Source: Metallyticus violacea
Taxonomy: Eukaryota; Arthropoda; Insecta; Mantodea; Metallyticidae
Assembly: GCA_030762175.1 (NCBI GenBank)
Contig: CM060831.1
Span: forward strand, 71,354,501 to 71,418,500
Direction: 5' to 3'
Length of the DNA: 64,000 nt
How positions within the stretch are numbered: position 1 is the first letter of the stretch; each line of letters starts with the position of its first letter. Positions 1 to 11,323 of this stretch are shown here, one piece after another. A program made the translations under genes and the position numbers. The notes below the pieces were generated by a model. The model made no database searches, was not told the DNA's origin, and saw only the letters and a program-made list of their open reading frames with translations.

Positions 1-765
1 TGAAATACAATTAGAAAAAGAAACAAATAATAATACAAATAAACAATATTAATAATAAACAAAAACATTAAAAATTACAAGAACGGTATTTACAGGTATA
101 TGAATGGAAACTTACTACTCACTATTTTCAATTGTACTAGTTGTTGCGTTCTAATAAGAAAATAAATTGCTTCTAGCTTCGCGCACTTTAGCTAGGAAAG
201 CATATTAAAGCAATGAATGTGCTTTGCAAACGGTCCCAACATACCAGTCGACCTCTAATTGCCTTAAAAGTATTCTGGGAACAGCGTTTTTCTCAGAGGT
301 TCCCAGTGGGTTCATTCTGCCGGAATATGTACTCTTTCCTCATTTCCTCCATAAAATGGGCAGATTCTCCTACTAGAATTATTTGTTATTTTTTTAATCT
401 TCCAACCACCCAGTCTAAACAAGGAGGCCATTCCTAATCTCGGTTTTCTCCCTAGAAGGAGTTACTCCAGGTTAATTTAATTGCATTTGACAGGCTCAAG
501 GAAATTTTCGTGTTACAGTCTGCCTCGATTTTCTTCCTACTGATTGCTTCTAGCCTTGTTCTAATCTTCTTCCGTACATTTTTATTATTTGCATCGCCTC
601 GTTGCCACTTTGAACCAAAGCCAATTCCTTCAAGTTCTCTTCCCACTTCTGCAGCCCAAAATGTTGGTGTTATATTTTGGATCTGGTGTCTATAGCATTT
701 AGCCCGAAGTGTGCACTGAGCTCCCTGCATTAGCGTAGGTCAGTATTTCACCCCCCCCCCTTTAC
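1..765. other. AT-rich sequence without a recognised gene
   Basis: I see no gene here. Open frames of 60-92 codons overlap on both strands around positions 450-730, but none carries a recognisable domain and they look like chance. Confidence 0.5.
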
Positions 766-1065
766 CGCCACGGGTGGCCGAGGTCGTTAAGGCACGGACT
801 CGTGAGCGGGAGATCTGCGGTTCGAATCCCGCCAGGACCGTCCTCCCTGACTGGGGTTTTTTCCAGGTTTTCCTCAGTCTTCATAACTGGCAAATGCCGG
901 GGAGGTACCTAAACTTAGGCCTGGAACGCTTCCTTCCTTAAAAAAAAAAAAAAATCCTTTCCCAATATATCATCCCATGTATCATCAGTGCTCACCGCCT
1001 GTGGTGCCTCAGTAGTAAAAACGGGCGTTAAACACTACTCAAAAAAAAAAAAAAAAAAAAAACCC
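766..1065 (+). repeat. tRNA-derived SINE, family B, with poly(A) tail
   Basis: The element opens with a tRNA-like head: an A box resembling GTGGCCGAGGTCGTTAAGG and a B box GGTTCGAATCC near 820. A tRNA-unrelated body follows, with a poly(A) tract inside it near 940 and a terminal run of about 22 A at 1040-1062. The head resembles Ser/Leu-type tRNAs. The same body appears in reverse at 56206-56482 and, split, at 19601-20151. This marks an interspersed family rather than a tRNA gene, because no clean acceptor stem closes the head. It would be RNA polymerase III transcribed and mobilised by a LINE. Confidence 0.85.
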
Positions 1066-1840
1066 TTTCTTTTACTATTAACCCGACTGCAATAGTGCAG
1101 TTGCCGGCTAGCTTAACGTTCGCACATCAACAAATTTCGAAACAAACTATTATAATAATAGAACGGGGTTCCTAAATTCTATATTCAAATTGCAAATGAA
1201 AATTTTAGTTAAATAACAATAGGTCTAAAATTAAGCGAATAGTCAACTTGCGAAGAATAAGATAGAAACAATTTTTAGATATTAATTAACGATAAAACGA
1301 TTATATTTCAAAATTTAATTCTATCAGTTTTATGAAAACTGATCAAAAGCGCGACCTATTACGTCAATAAATGCACTACACTTTTAAAGATTCCACTGTG
1401 TGAATTGAGTTGAAGCTGCATGCACCCACGAGCTCCTGACATCTCGTACATCAGACTAATCAAGTGCAATGCACAAAAAATCTAATGGCAGTAGGTTGGG
1501 AGAACGAGCAGGCCGATAATGCTTCCATCTCGGCCAATCCACTGCTTACCGAATGCGCGGTTTAAACTGAGATGGAAAAGTGCACCATCATAATGATGTC
1601 CCATGTGACCTCTAATGTCCTAAAGCAATAGAGACAGAGTGTCTTATAGGAACTGCAAGAACTTGTCCAAACCATGTAGCGTATTTAACACATTACGAAA
1701 TGAAGGCTTTAACATTTTTTCTTCAAAAGTTGACACACACTTAATATTAGTTTCAAATCTATGGTTACTTATAAAATATTTAATTTCCTTTCTTCTATTA
1801 TCCCTAGAAGTGTGATTATACAATTTAGAAACACTCGGTA
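1066..1840. other. Intergenic, nothing recognised
   Basis: AT-rich sequence with no open frame of note. I recognise no repeat here. Confidence 0.4.

Positions 1841-1872
<32 letters not shown>
1841..1872. repeat. TA/TG dinucleotide microsatellite
   Basis: An almost pure TA run preceded by TG steps. It lies about 50 bp left of the Penelope tail hairpin. The large Penelope element at 59.8 kb also sits in a TA run. Confidence 0.9.
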
Positions 1873-1924
1873 ATATAAAATTAAAAATAATATAATGTTA
1901 TTAACAACGTAACTAAATTAACAA

Positions 1925-2090
1925 TAATTAGAAAAGCAGAAAAGGGTAAAATACTAAGAAAACGTCACAGATTTACAATCGCTATATTTCAAACTACTAG
2001 AGTTCTTCTATGGCAAGAAGACAAGAAATATAGCGATTGCAAATCTGTGACTTTTTCTTAGTGTTTTATCCTCGTCTGCTTTTCTAATTA
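1925..2090. mobile_element. Penelope-like element 3' tails in head-to-head inversion
   Basis: Two arms of about 66 bp, 1925-1990 and 2025-2090, are near-perfect reverse complements separated by a 34-bp spacer. Both arms match the 3' tail of the Penelope-like element at 59.8 kb: the blocks ATATAGCGAT and CTGTGAC, then a T-rich TTTTATC stretch. The spacer holds the hairpin block ACTACTAGAGTTCTTC and TGGCAAGAAG, also found in that tail. I read it as a severely truncated Penelope insertion that kept only the two opposed tail copies. No coding sequence remains. Confidence 0.75.
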
Positions 2091-2097
2091 TATATAT

Positions 2098-3248
2098 CCC
2101 AATATTTTAGTATAAGTGATTCAATTCGTCTTCACTCGATGCAGTTTCCTTTGAGAATAGATACTATAATCAGACCGATGTTCATTTATAATATCTCTAG
2201 GGTGCTATGACATAGAAATGAAACGTGTATAGAAAAACAAAAAATACTCATGAGTAGACTTAAAATGATATAAATTTAGCAAATGTAAAACTTTGCTAAA
2301 TTTTTCTTCGACTTTCCTAGGCTACTAGAGTGTGCACATTATATATCAGGTCACTAATGATACGGGCATCTAGTCTCAGTAGCTAAGTAGTAGCAGATTC
2401 ACATAATATGGTACGGTAAAAACCTAATATAAACCAGTCTGCATCATTTAAAGACCCTCAAATATTCATATCTCTAAGAGAATTGATAATAAGACTGTTG
2501 AGGCAGCTTGGAATAACCACGAGAGACAAAATCATAAGATATTTGGGAAGCGCTTCAAAGAAAGCAACTAGTCTGACGGGGAGCACAAAATTACCAGCAC
2601 AAATGCTTAACAGTGTCCCAAAAAAGGTAAAGTAATTTGTTTTATTTTATTACAAAACATTCGTATGAGTTATAACAAAACGTTGTAGGTAAATATTTTG
2701 AAAGCCTATAACTATATTGAAGATGTGTAAGAAATATAGTAATAGGCTAATTACGACCGCCCAAAAATTTCCCCAGAGGGTTTATTGATGAAGGAACATC
2801 TACGTGTTAGGTGTCTTGCTCTTAATTAGCAAGCTAAGGTACCTAACAGAGTCAAACTAGGGCACTGGCGATAATGCTTTCGAAAGAATTGCATATTATA
2901 TGATGCAATGCCACATTAACAATTGTAATGATAACACATGTATTATTTGAAACTATTTCAAATACAGATCCCACACGACAAATGTGTAATGAATGGATAC
3001 AATTGTCATAACAGAATCATTGGTTATAGTGCGCATATCTCATAAATGAGGGGTACAGAGTACAGGTGGCATAATTCCATTTTTCTTAAAATGTAGTTAT
3101 TATTATTTCAAAATACGGAAGGTTATAGTTTCAACGCTGTAAGTATGTAGCTCATGAATTACTAATGGCAGCATTTATGCTTTGAACGCTTTTCTCTTTT
3201 ATTTAGGGGACTAACTAAGCAACTCCTTCTTTCAACGGTAAAAATGGC
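2098..3248. other. Intergenic, nothing recognised
   Basis: AT-rich and without a gene. The only structure seen is a perfect 12-bp stem, AAATTTAGCAAA with its complement, at 2272-2303 around an 8-base loop. I cannot assign it a role. Confidence 0.4.
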
Positions 3249-3410
3249 GATTTTATTTACGGACGCTCTTTAACATCTCAGGTCATTAGCGTCCCATTCA
3301 ATTCAGGGCGTGAAACGATCAATAACTTTTGCTAGAGGCTTCTTCTTTCAGGGTTGAGGTTGTTTTACGTGCCGTAAATCTACGATATGGAACCCGCGAC
3401 TTTTCATCTC
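3249..3410 (-). repeat. SINE family A, 3' part only
   Basis: Reverse-strand copy of the tRNA-derived family A SINE: on the plus strand, GGACGCTCTTTAACATCTCA, then the body up to the GGAACCCGCGAC block. Homology stops near 3410, and the tRNA-like head is displaced into the inverted repeat that follows. It is diverged and has lost the middle of the element. Confidence 0.75.
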
Positions 3411-3430
3411 ACATGTACATATGTGTTTAT

Positions 3431-3565
3431 CACCATTTGTTTCGGCCCTGGTGGTTAGCGGTAACCATATTTACCTTATAGACTTTAATGACAGGGAAAC
3501 ACACGATCTTGGATCTCCGAGGCAAATATGGTTATCACTACCCACCAGGATCGAAACGAATGGTG
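3431..3565. repeat. Inverted pair of SINE tRNA-like heads
   Basis: Arms 3431-3475 and 3521-3565 are reverse complements with about 7 mismatches in 45 positions. Each arm contains the family A head (CCTGGTGGT and GGTAACCATA in one orientation), so two heads face each other across a 45-bp spacer. Flanking CACCATTTGTTTCG also belongs to the palindrome, so the inversion reaches beyond the SINE. Confidence 0.7.
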
Positions 3566-3769
3566 AATAGTGTGTGGGATGAAACAGAGGGAGGCAATCA
3601 ATTTTAAAGGAAGGTGGACCCGAGGTTGTGCTCTAACGGAAGGAAACATTAACACCACTGCTGTCATTGTTTGAGAGAATCGTGGAATAACACTTCCAGA
3701 AATTCTGAACATTTCACTAGATACCACCCACACGCCTGTAACTGGAAAATTACATAGACACGTGTTTGT

Positions 3770-4490
3770 GCACGGTGGGTTCCAAGACTGCTGATTCACG
3801 AATAAAGGATATTCGCGCGCAGGAGGTTTGCATGCAGTTGAAGACAATGACACAGGAAAATGCACAGCTTCTTTCAGAAGAAATAAGTGTTGATAAAACT
3901 TGGCTACATCATTTGAGAGCAATCAGCAAAGCTGTGTGTGGGAATCTCCATTGCCACTAACACCAAAAACAGCAAAAGAAGTAGTTACGTCTGCTGGGAA
4001 AATCATTTTTAGATATTCAAGGCATGTCGTATCTGCACACAGAATTGTAACTTGACACTACTACAGAGATGTCCTGAAAACTCTTCAAGGCACATTACAA
4101 GCAAATGGTGCACATTTATGTGCACCAAGACGGATGCACGATAATGCACGGCCGCACATTGTAAATGTTGTTGCTCAATATCTCACAGAAATCAAAGTGA
4201 AGTGGACCCATCACCCTCTCTATATTCCAGATTTTTCCTTTTCCCCAAAAGGAAGAAACATCTTTGTGTGAGGCATTTTCTATCACAGAGGCAATTATGA
4301 AAGCTGCGGAGGCGATTCTGAAGACCTGGCAAAAATGGTTTCCCAGCTGTCTTTGAAGACTGGCAAAAACGCTGAGAGATGTTCCTTGCATTCCACAGGG
4401 ACTACTTTGAGAAAGATCAAAATGATGAGATGAGTAAAGTTATGCTGTCAAAAATTAGTATGCTCATTTTTTATTGAATACCCTCGTATA
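3770..4490 (+). pseudogene. Dead mariner-type transposase with right terminal repeat
   Basis: Pieces of a mariner DD34D transposase can be read across several frames. They include VDKTWLHHLR near 3890 (family form DETWVHHF), DNARPHIVNVV near 4140, HPLYIPDFSFSP just after it, and a C-terminal piece with FEDWQKR and DYFEKD near 4340-4410. The right end carries a terminal-repeat-like GAATACCCTCGTA at about 4476-4488. I did not find the left terminal repeat, and rearranged SINE sequence lies on that side. Several frameshifts and stops make it non-functional. In life it would have cut and pasted the element at TA sites. Confidence 0.8.
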
Positions 4491-4563
4491 GGTTTATTCA
4501 ATAGATTCCTCTTTGTTGTAATACACAGGTAATTGAAATTCTTAATTATATTTTGTACATCAT

Positions 4564-4565
4564 CA

Positions 4566-4607
<42 letters not shown>
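4564..4607. repeat. ATT trinucleotide microsatellite
   Basis: About fourteen ATT units in a row after a short CATCAT run. Confidence 0.95.
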
Positions 4608-4608
<1 letters not shown>

Positions 4609-4989
4609 TGCAGGAATTTTACGAGGGTTGCTATCTGCTTTTTTTGATAGGTGCGCCATAAATTGTACCAATTAAACACTCCCTTCTTGCATGCCACAAA
4701 AATAGCAGAGTTGATTCGATTATGTCAACGATAGTTTGAGCAATAGATTACGGATTATTTGGTGTCCAAAGTTAGTTACTTTAAAATAGATTTTAGAGAG
4801 AAACATTCTTGCAATGATTTTTATGACCTTAAATGCAGTTTAATTAAGGAGTCAGAAGTTTTTGAGCCCTGGATCCTACCATTCGGGCTTCTCCATTACC
4901 TGTTTCAGGTTTATGCTGGTTCGTTGAATTTAACAAGAGAAAACTACCCTTAAAGATGAGAAGATAAATATAATAATTTATCCGTGGTG

Positions 4990-5225
4990 GATGTTATGAT
5001 GAAGGAAGATGAAAGACCCTTGCGCATACGAGCGAGACATACCCGTAAGGACTGTAAGTTTCTCTTGCTGAGAACAATGGAAAGGCGAGTGTAGTGAGCA
5101 AGGATTAAACAGTAACTTAGTAGCAGAAATAAATTACAGTTCGTACGTATACAATATACACTTTGAAATATTTGCATACAGTATCTATAGCAAGTAATAT
5201 TAACAAAAGTATTAATTAAGATGTA
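4990..5225. repeat. Unclassified interspersed repeat D, copy 1
   Basis: Shares ordered blocks with 31378-31745: CGTAAGGACTGT, GAGTGTAGTGA, then GAAATAAA, CAGT and GAAATATTTG. Spacing is similar but several indels separate the blocks. I see no terminal repeats, tRNA-like head or coding frame, so the class is unknown. Confidence 0.5.
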
Positions 5226-6079
5226 TTATTTTAACGTTTTAGACAAAGGAAAATTAAAAAACTGCAATAACTAATTTATTTTTAGTAACAGAATACTATA
5301 GCAAAAACTGTAATTCTAATTGGGCCATAGAGAAAGATATTGCTGTCCTTTGAAAATACTTGCAATGTCTAAACAACAGGCAAAAATAAATGTTTTTATA
5401 TAGATTTATTTATTAAGAAACTATAGCTTAAACTTGTAATAATAGCATTAATTAATTTAAATGAATTGATATATACTCTAATATTGTTATTAAAAGAACA
5501 TTAATTTGTAATTGATAATACCAATAATATTATTATTTCATAGTTAACAGATTAAATAATGGACACTTTATATTCTCGGACAGCTCCATAAATGTCATTC
5601 TTTCGTCTCCATGGAACAGATCATAGGTACGTTTTAAATCACGTTTAATGCATAGCACATGCTTTTAGTATGCTATGCATTGGATATTACACCAAATTGC
5701 ATGTAACCCCTCATTCGAGGTTAAAACTGTTTCAAGAGATACGCTCCTCTTCTACCATGCTCACCCTAGTTTGGATGTAAACCCAGTCAACATTGGCATC
5801 CCTGTATGTGCCATCCTGCATCAGTATTTGAACATTGAAGCATTTTTCCTCTCAATGGTTGCCGCACATTCCTGCCGAAAACAAATCAGGAGTAATGAAT
5901 AGAAACATTACGGAACTATTCAGTATCGAAAGCTCTTAGCTGGTTTTCTGCAGTAACTGCTCATATTTAGAATTTTTACTTCGAAAACTAAGCACCAATC
6001 GTTTCTGATGAGCACCCTCTAATCAGGGCGAATAGACCAGGAAGCACTCGGAATAAAATGACCACTAACCTTTGTTATC
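5226..6079. other. Intergenic, nothing recognised
   Basis: AT-rich. A 75-codon frame at 5675-5902 shows no domain and is probably chance. Confidence 0.4.
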
Positions 6080-6370
6080 GATTAGGTTTATTTATGGACG
6101 CTCTTCAACATCTCAGGTCATCAGCGTCCCATTCAATTCAGCGGTGAAATTGCCGATAATTTTTGCTCAAAAGCCTCTTCTTTCAGGCTTGAGGTTCCTT
6201 TATGTGCCTTAAATCTACGACATGGGATCTACGGCTTTACTTCCCTTCCAAAGAAAGCCATACTTGCGATTTTTACGCCGCAAAAAATCCATTGACTCTG
6301 GCCAGGATCAAACCCGTGATCTTGGGTTTGCGAGCCAAGTATGGTTACTACTAGACAACCAGGGCCTTTA
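6080..6370 (-). repeat. SINE family A, minus-strand copy (older)
   Basis: Nearly complete family A SINE in reverse, reading tail, body and tRNA-like head from left to right on the plus strand. The head carries AAACCCGTGATCTTGGGTTT and a decayed A box. It belongs to the subgroup with AAATCTACGACATGGG. A second SINE has inserted into the outer end of its head, duplicating 13 bp of it (6358-6370). Confidence 0.9.
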
Positions 6371-6617
6371 CGCGGGTTCGAACCCGGCCAGGACCGATGG
6401 ATTTTTTCGGGTGTAAAAATCCTAAGTATGGCTTCCTTCGGAAGGGAAGTAAAGCCATGGGTCCCGTGTCGTACATTTACGGCACGAAAAAGAACCTCAA
6501 GCCTGAAAGAGAGGCCTCTGAGCAAAATTTGTTAGCCGTTTCACGCCCTGAGTTGAATGGGACGCTGATGACCTGAGATGTTAAAGAGCGTCCATAAATA
6601 AATCAATCAATCAATCA
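6371..6617 (+). repeat. SINE family A, 5'-truncated plus-strand insertion
   Basis: Younger family A copy that begins at the B box (CGCGGGTTCGAACCCGG), lacks the 5' half of the tRNA head, and ends in the tail AAATAAATCAATCAATCAA. It is flanked by ACCAGGGCCTTTA at 6358-6370 and ACCAGGACCTTTA at 6618-6630. This 13-bp target-site duplication with one mismatch proves retroposition into the head of the older SINE. The two SINEs now face head to head as a large imperfect palindrome. Confidence 0.92.
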
Positions 6618-6630
6618 ACCAGGACCTTTA

Positions 6631-7794
6631 ACCTCAAAAAGAGCCCAAGTGAACTGTCTTGCTAGAGAACCAGAATTTTTTTCAGCAATCCAGGGTAGAG
6701 AACTATGTTCAGAGCCGAGGGGTTTGTCTCTGCTCAGGACCATTTCAACAATTTTGTTTTTTCTAGAGAATAACTGTGAAATGGTTTATGCATTCGTCCT
6801 GTAGTCCGGTCTGGGCACCATGCAAATTCCCTCCGTTCCGCAATTTTCCAGTACCGAAGAAGCTGTTGCTGCGTAAGTGATATGCAGGAGAACAAATTAG
6901 TTCCAGCGTTATCACAATGTGCGGGAGAGTGGTTTGAAAAAGAAAAACGCAACTGGTATCACACTCTTCTTATTGTTGCGTATTTCAAACCTATCTGCAG
7001 ACCCTAGTATGCATCTCAGAAACAAAGTAGAGCATGCATTCTGTTGATAATTAGACATCGCGTCACAACAGAATGACAAAGGAGTAAAAACTCCATGCAG
7101 AAGACCGAAGCGGGGGGGAACAAAATTCGTATACAATTGAACCAGGAATATTTACCCGCTAACTACTTGCAGGATGCTGGGGAAGAGGCCCTCTGGATGG
7201 TCGCGTGGCGAAGTCCCCTGCTCCAGATAGCAGTGCTGCTGCAGTGTGCAGATTAGGCGAGTGGTCTATGTAATAGTGACCTATTTACCTTTATTGCTTG
7301 ACAGGAGATAGGCGTAGGTTTGGCTTGCCGCGACATTCAATTTCCTTAAAGAATACTAACCATACTATAAAAGTATTTAATCGATATTTAAACACACGCT
7401 ATCATTTACAGTGGTCTATTTTCTTATTTAGGTTCCACTAAAAATTATTTATGTATCATTAATTATGAAAAAATTAATAATGGCGTATATTATGTACTTA
7501 CAATGTTTTTAAAGCTGTGTTAAATGTCGATAAACTGTAGCCGTAGACATGGTCAACTGAAAGTATTCACCTCAGCAATCTCTTAAGCGTGAAAGCAGTT
7601 TCTTACAGAGAAAGTATGTAAATGAACTTTGAAAAAATCGTTATTTGGTAAGAAAGAATATATGTTGACGTATTAATTGCTATTTATGTACCATACAGTG
7701 TTTGTAATGACAGTTTCAATGAAAATATACGTGTTTCAGTGAGTTGGTCAACTATCTATAATAAAATGCATCTAATATGTTATGAAAGTGCATG
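6631..7794. other. Intergenic, nothing recognised
   Basis: No gene or repeat recognised. Open frames of 72-74 codons on the minus strand (6734-7136) have no recognisable features. Confidence 0.4.
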
Positions 7795-8080
7795 GCGAGG
7801 GGTCGAGTGGTTAGACAGATCATTTCTCTTCCAGAAGTGGAATTTATAGTAGACGAAACGGAGGCTGGGTAGATTTTCTCCGGTTTCCCTGCCAGTCATT
7901 CTGTCTTTACCCAATCACTATCTCACTCCATCTTCACCTTCACTATCTAGCGTACTGTAGTTCGATGAATCTCGATGCGCTCATTTCAAATGGATTATTA
8001 TACTGCTCTCTGCCGCCCTTGTGCGGAACTCCAATACCTGGCCAGCAAGTGAGTTGCCACTAGAACTTGCCCATTCATTT
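7795..8080 (+). repeat. Possible degenerate tRNA-headed SINE
   Basis: GGGGTCGAGTGGTTAGACAG near 7799 looks like a pol III A box, but no good B box follows. The body has a long pyrimidine-rich part. I found no second copy in the window, so this rests on the A box and composition alone. Confidence 0.3.
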
Positions 8081-8145
8081 CAGTTATGAATGGGAGAAAT
8101 AGAATGCAAATAAAATTATTAAATTGTTAAAGGTTACTCCAAGAT

Positions 8146-8158
8146 GGGGGGGGGGGGG
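8146..8158. repeat. Homopolymer of 13 G
   Basis: A run of 13 G in otherwise AT-rich sequence. A length error in assembly is possible at such a site. Confidence 0.9.
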
Positions 8159-8479
8159 AAGAGTGAAAAGTAGGAGCCTGTCACACCAGCCATAAACGGC
8201 AATTCTTTTGGGGGGATTTTGGTATTATGAGTTGCTATACCTGCTGTAATGAGATGAATTTCAATTTGTGTTATCGCCAAACTTGTATTTGTAACCTGGC
8301 TTCCTGTTTTTAATTTTGTGTATGATTAGCAACTTTAGCGCAATATTAACATAAAATGTGCTACACCTTTTGCAAACTTTTCCAAGCATGTAATAAAGAA
8401 TGTATTTACGTAAGGAAATTTTTCTATCACACTAGCGGTGTGTAGAATATAAAGTGGAAATGAAGGATCAAATCTTAAA

Positions 8480-8585
8480 AAATCCGGGTTACGGTCAGGA
8501 TTCGAATCAGCGATCTTCAGTCTTCCGTGCTGACGGTCTAACCGACTGAGGTGTCGTGTTCTCCAAGCACGGAACCACGAACTAC
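8480..8585 (-). repeat. tRNA-like SINE head, degenerate
   Basis: On the minus strand, CTCAGTCGGTTAGACCG (A box) is followed about 30 bp later by GATTCGAATCC (B box), with a short GACGGTC/GACCGTC arm. The acceptor stem does not pair, so this is a tRNA-derived repeat head or tRNA relic and not a functional tRNA. It differs from families A and B. Confidence 0.6.
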
Positions 8586-8589
8586 TTAT

Positions 8590-10148
8590 CTGATTTTACG
8601 GACCCCGGAGACCCCCTAATTTTTATTATACAAAGAGAGATGTATTCCTTTATAGGTAGCTCGTAATGCTACAATCACTTATGACCCGAAAATACACACT
8701 GTTCCACTTATCTTGCTAAAAATACTTTTTTCCCCTGATGTTTTAAATGAAAAATTGTTCCAAACAAAAGTTTTTAAACATCATAAGTTATTTTGCATGA
8801 GTTAGATAAATGGGACTCCCTGTATAGGAATTCAATATCACAACGTCAGAAAAGCAAGGCAAATCTATAGGTATTTACCTAAATCTACCAAAAGGAAATT
8901 AGAGTCCTGCAACACTTCTTTAGAATATGAAGGCATTGCTTAATTCGTGCGGGAATTTTTAAAAAAGTAGAAAAATCTGTCCATATACAAACTGTTAGTC
9001 GTATATCAAGAGCCTCGTTATGTTTGTACAGACTTTAGTATTAGTAGCATCCTCTCAAATTAAATTTGATTGTGGTTACTGTTATAGCCTACTTATGGGA
9101 CCCAATATTTAAGTAAAGACAGAGGAATTTTGTTTTTAAATTTTATTGCAGCTATTGAACACTGATACTCATGTAAAAGCGTACACTTTCTGCACAATAT
9201 GTTTTGTTAATGTCAGAAAGAAAAATAAACTAAACACTGGTTAAATCTAACCTAACCTAGCTCAATAAACTTTTCCTAGCAGATATATAAAAGAAATTAT
9301 AACCACTGGCTAAATATTTTAAAATCTAATGTATTTGGAATGTCCACTAATTTACCATAGTAATAATTTATATTTGTTCATTCTACATGTATATAAAAAA
9401 AAGCTGAAGACGCAAATAATCATAAGCTGGAATCTCTCGTTACTTTCTGTGAATCCATTTACTGGCTATTGTGCGACAGCTGTTATATAATTTATCTTCC
9501 CTTTCTAGCCATCCTTTAATAGGTGAATACAAAACGCTACGCCTCCATCCTACCAATGGCGCTTTCATAGGAATTTACAAACTATAGACTTTCCGAACAA
9601 AAAAAAAAAAAAACAAAAAAAAAATGCGATTTTGGACTTTAGCGCTTATTTCTCTGCTCGGTCTGATGTTGTCCCTAGCGATTCTCTCCAAGACCCTTGA
9701 GCCTGTTATGCACAGAGAATACATTCGACGCTTGCTGTATAAAATCGGTACACATTCAGACTGCTTCCCTTTCAATAGAGGGCACCTTTCTTTTGGCATC
9801 TTATTATACGGCTCCCCCCAACAGCGCTCCGATAGCTGGGTAGATAATGTGCAGTATTTATGACCCCTCCCATGCGCAAAGAAGGGTGTTGTGTGGAAAA
9901 GACGTAACTACGAGCATGCTTTTATGTGGCTCCTGACAAATTCACTTAACATTTCTAGCAAATCTGTAACTAGCGACTAGGAAGCTTTTTAGGCTTCTGG
10001 TATCGTCTTTTAATCTTAGTCGCTGAGCGAATCTATATGGACTTATCGCAATAGGGCCCAGCGATGAGTTAATACTTGCAAACACTTCTTTAACAATCTG
10101 TAGGTCAGTGATTTTCACACTCCCTTCATTGAGATCTGAACTGTTGTT
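8590..10148. other. Intergenic, nothing recognised
   Basis: AT-rich. The frame at 9624-9863 (79 codons, hydrophobic start) follows an A-rich run and has no domain I know. I do not call it a gene. Confidence 0.4.
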
Positions 10149-10384
10149 GATTTGTTTTATTTACAGACGCTCTTTTATATCTCAGGTCATCAGCGCCCCA
10201 TTCAATTCAGGCCTTTTTTTCTTGAGGTTATTTTACGTGCTGTAAATCTACAACACGGTAGACCCACAGCTTTACTTCCCTTCCAAAAGAAGCCATACTT
10301 AGGATTTTTACGCCCCAAAAAACCCATCGACCCTGGCCGGTAATGGGTTTACGAGGCAGTACCACTAGACCACCAGGACTGACA
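10149..10384 (-). repeat. SINE family A, minus strand, internally deleted
   Basis: Family A tail and body in reverse. About 45 bp are missing after CAATTCAGG, where the copy jumps to a T-run and CTTGAGG. The tRNA-like head at the right end is also shortened: the B box is lost, and CCACTAGACCACCAGGAC remains. Confidence 0.88.
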
Positions 10385-10544
10385 GACCTGAACTGCTTGA
10401 AAGCTTTATTAATATATAAAATGTTCAACAACCTTAAATTAACTTAAAGTTGCTGTAATTATGTTAAACAGGTCTATCACAGCTATCCTCCTATAAAGAG
10501 ACGCGCTACCCTAAAAATATTGAAACTAGGTACATTAGTTCAAA

Positions 10545-10547
<3 letters not shown>

Positions 10548-10575
<28 letters not shown>

Positions 10576-10576
10576 T
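10548..10576. repeat. TA dinucleotide microsatellite
   Basis: Pure TA run, followed about 40 bp later by a GT-rich run (10616-10630). Confidence 0.95.
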
Positions 10577-10988
10577 TAATATTAAAAACATTAAACATGA
10601 AATTTTATATATATCTGTGTGTGTGTGTTTGTTTTTTTTAATAATACAATAACACATTTTCCTATATTTAAAGTTATATTTATACATTTCACACACTGCT
10701 AAGTTATACCTACATTTACACAATAGTTTCAATATTTTAAAGAAAACTGTTTATCCTGCTCACTAAATTATAGCTTGATTTGAGTGGTACAGTTCTTTGA
10801 ATTCAGAAGCCAAAGAAGTTGAATGTAACTTCCGTTGCCTGTCACGCTGTTAATAACCAAAATCTTCTCGTTATAAAAGGCAAAGGAAACTGAACCCTGG
10901 CATTAAATATCTAAACACATTCCTCATTTTAAAGAACTGAAAGCGAATGTGTAATCCTCTGTGGACACAATACGACATTCCAGGGGTA

Positions 10989-11063
<75 letters not shown>
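10989..11063. repeat. AAT trinucleotide microsatellite, about 25 units
   Basis: Uninterrupted AAT repeats. Translated in reverse they give a meaningless poly-leucine frame. Confidence 0.97.
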
Positions 11064-11323
11064 CTCAAAATCTGCCATTAGAAGAAGATTTTGACCAACC
11101 CCTTACAAGGGACCAAAGTTTGGAAGTACTACTCTAGGTAACTGTTTCTGGAAATGCATTGAACAAGAGATGAAAAATGTTTTTTTCTGCGTAATTCTGA
11201 AAACAGAGAGGAAAAAAAAAACAGTATACCTCATGGGAAAAAGCTGCAATCAGTAAGTAGCTCGTCAAGATCTCTTTAGACAAAAGTGATGACTTATTAA
11301 ATTTCACAGATGTTGTGCGTTTC

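Noticed and set aside
3485..3922. 145-codon minus-strand frame
   Set aside because: Antisense to SINE heads and the mariner remnant; the mariner motifs are on the plus strand.
10871..11068. Frame with a poly-leucine stretch
   Set aside because: It is only the reverse translation of an AAT microsatellite.
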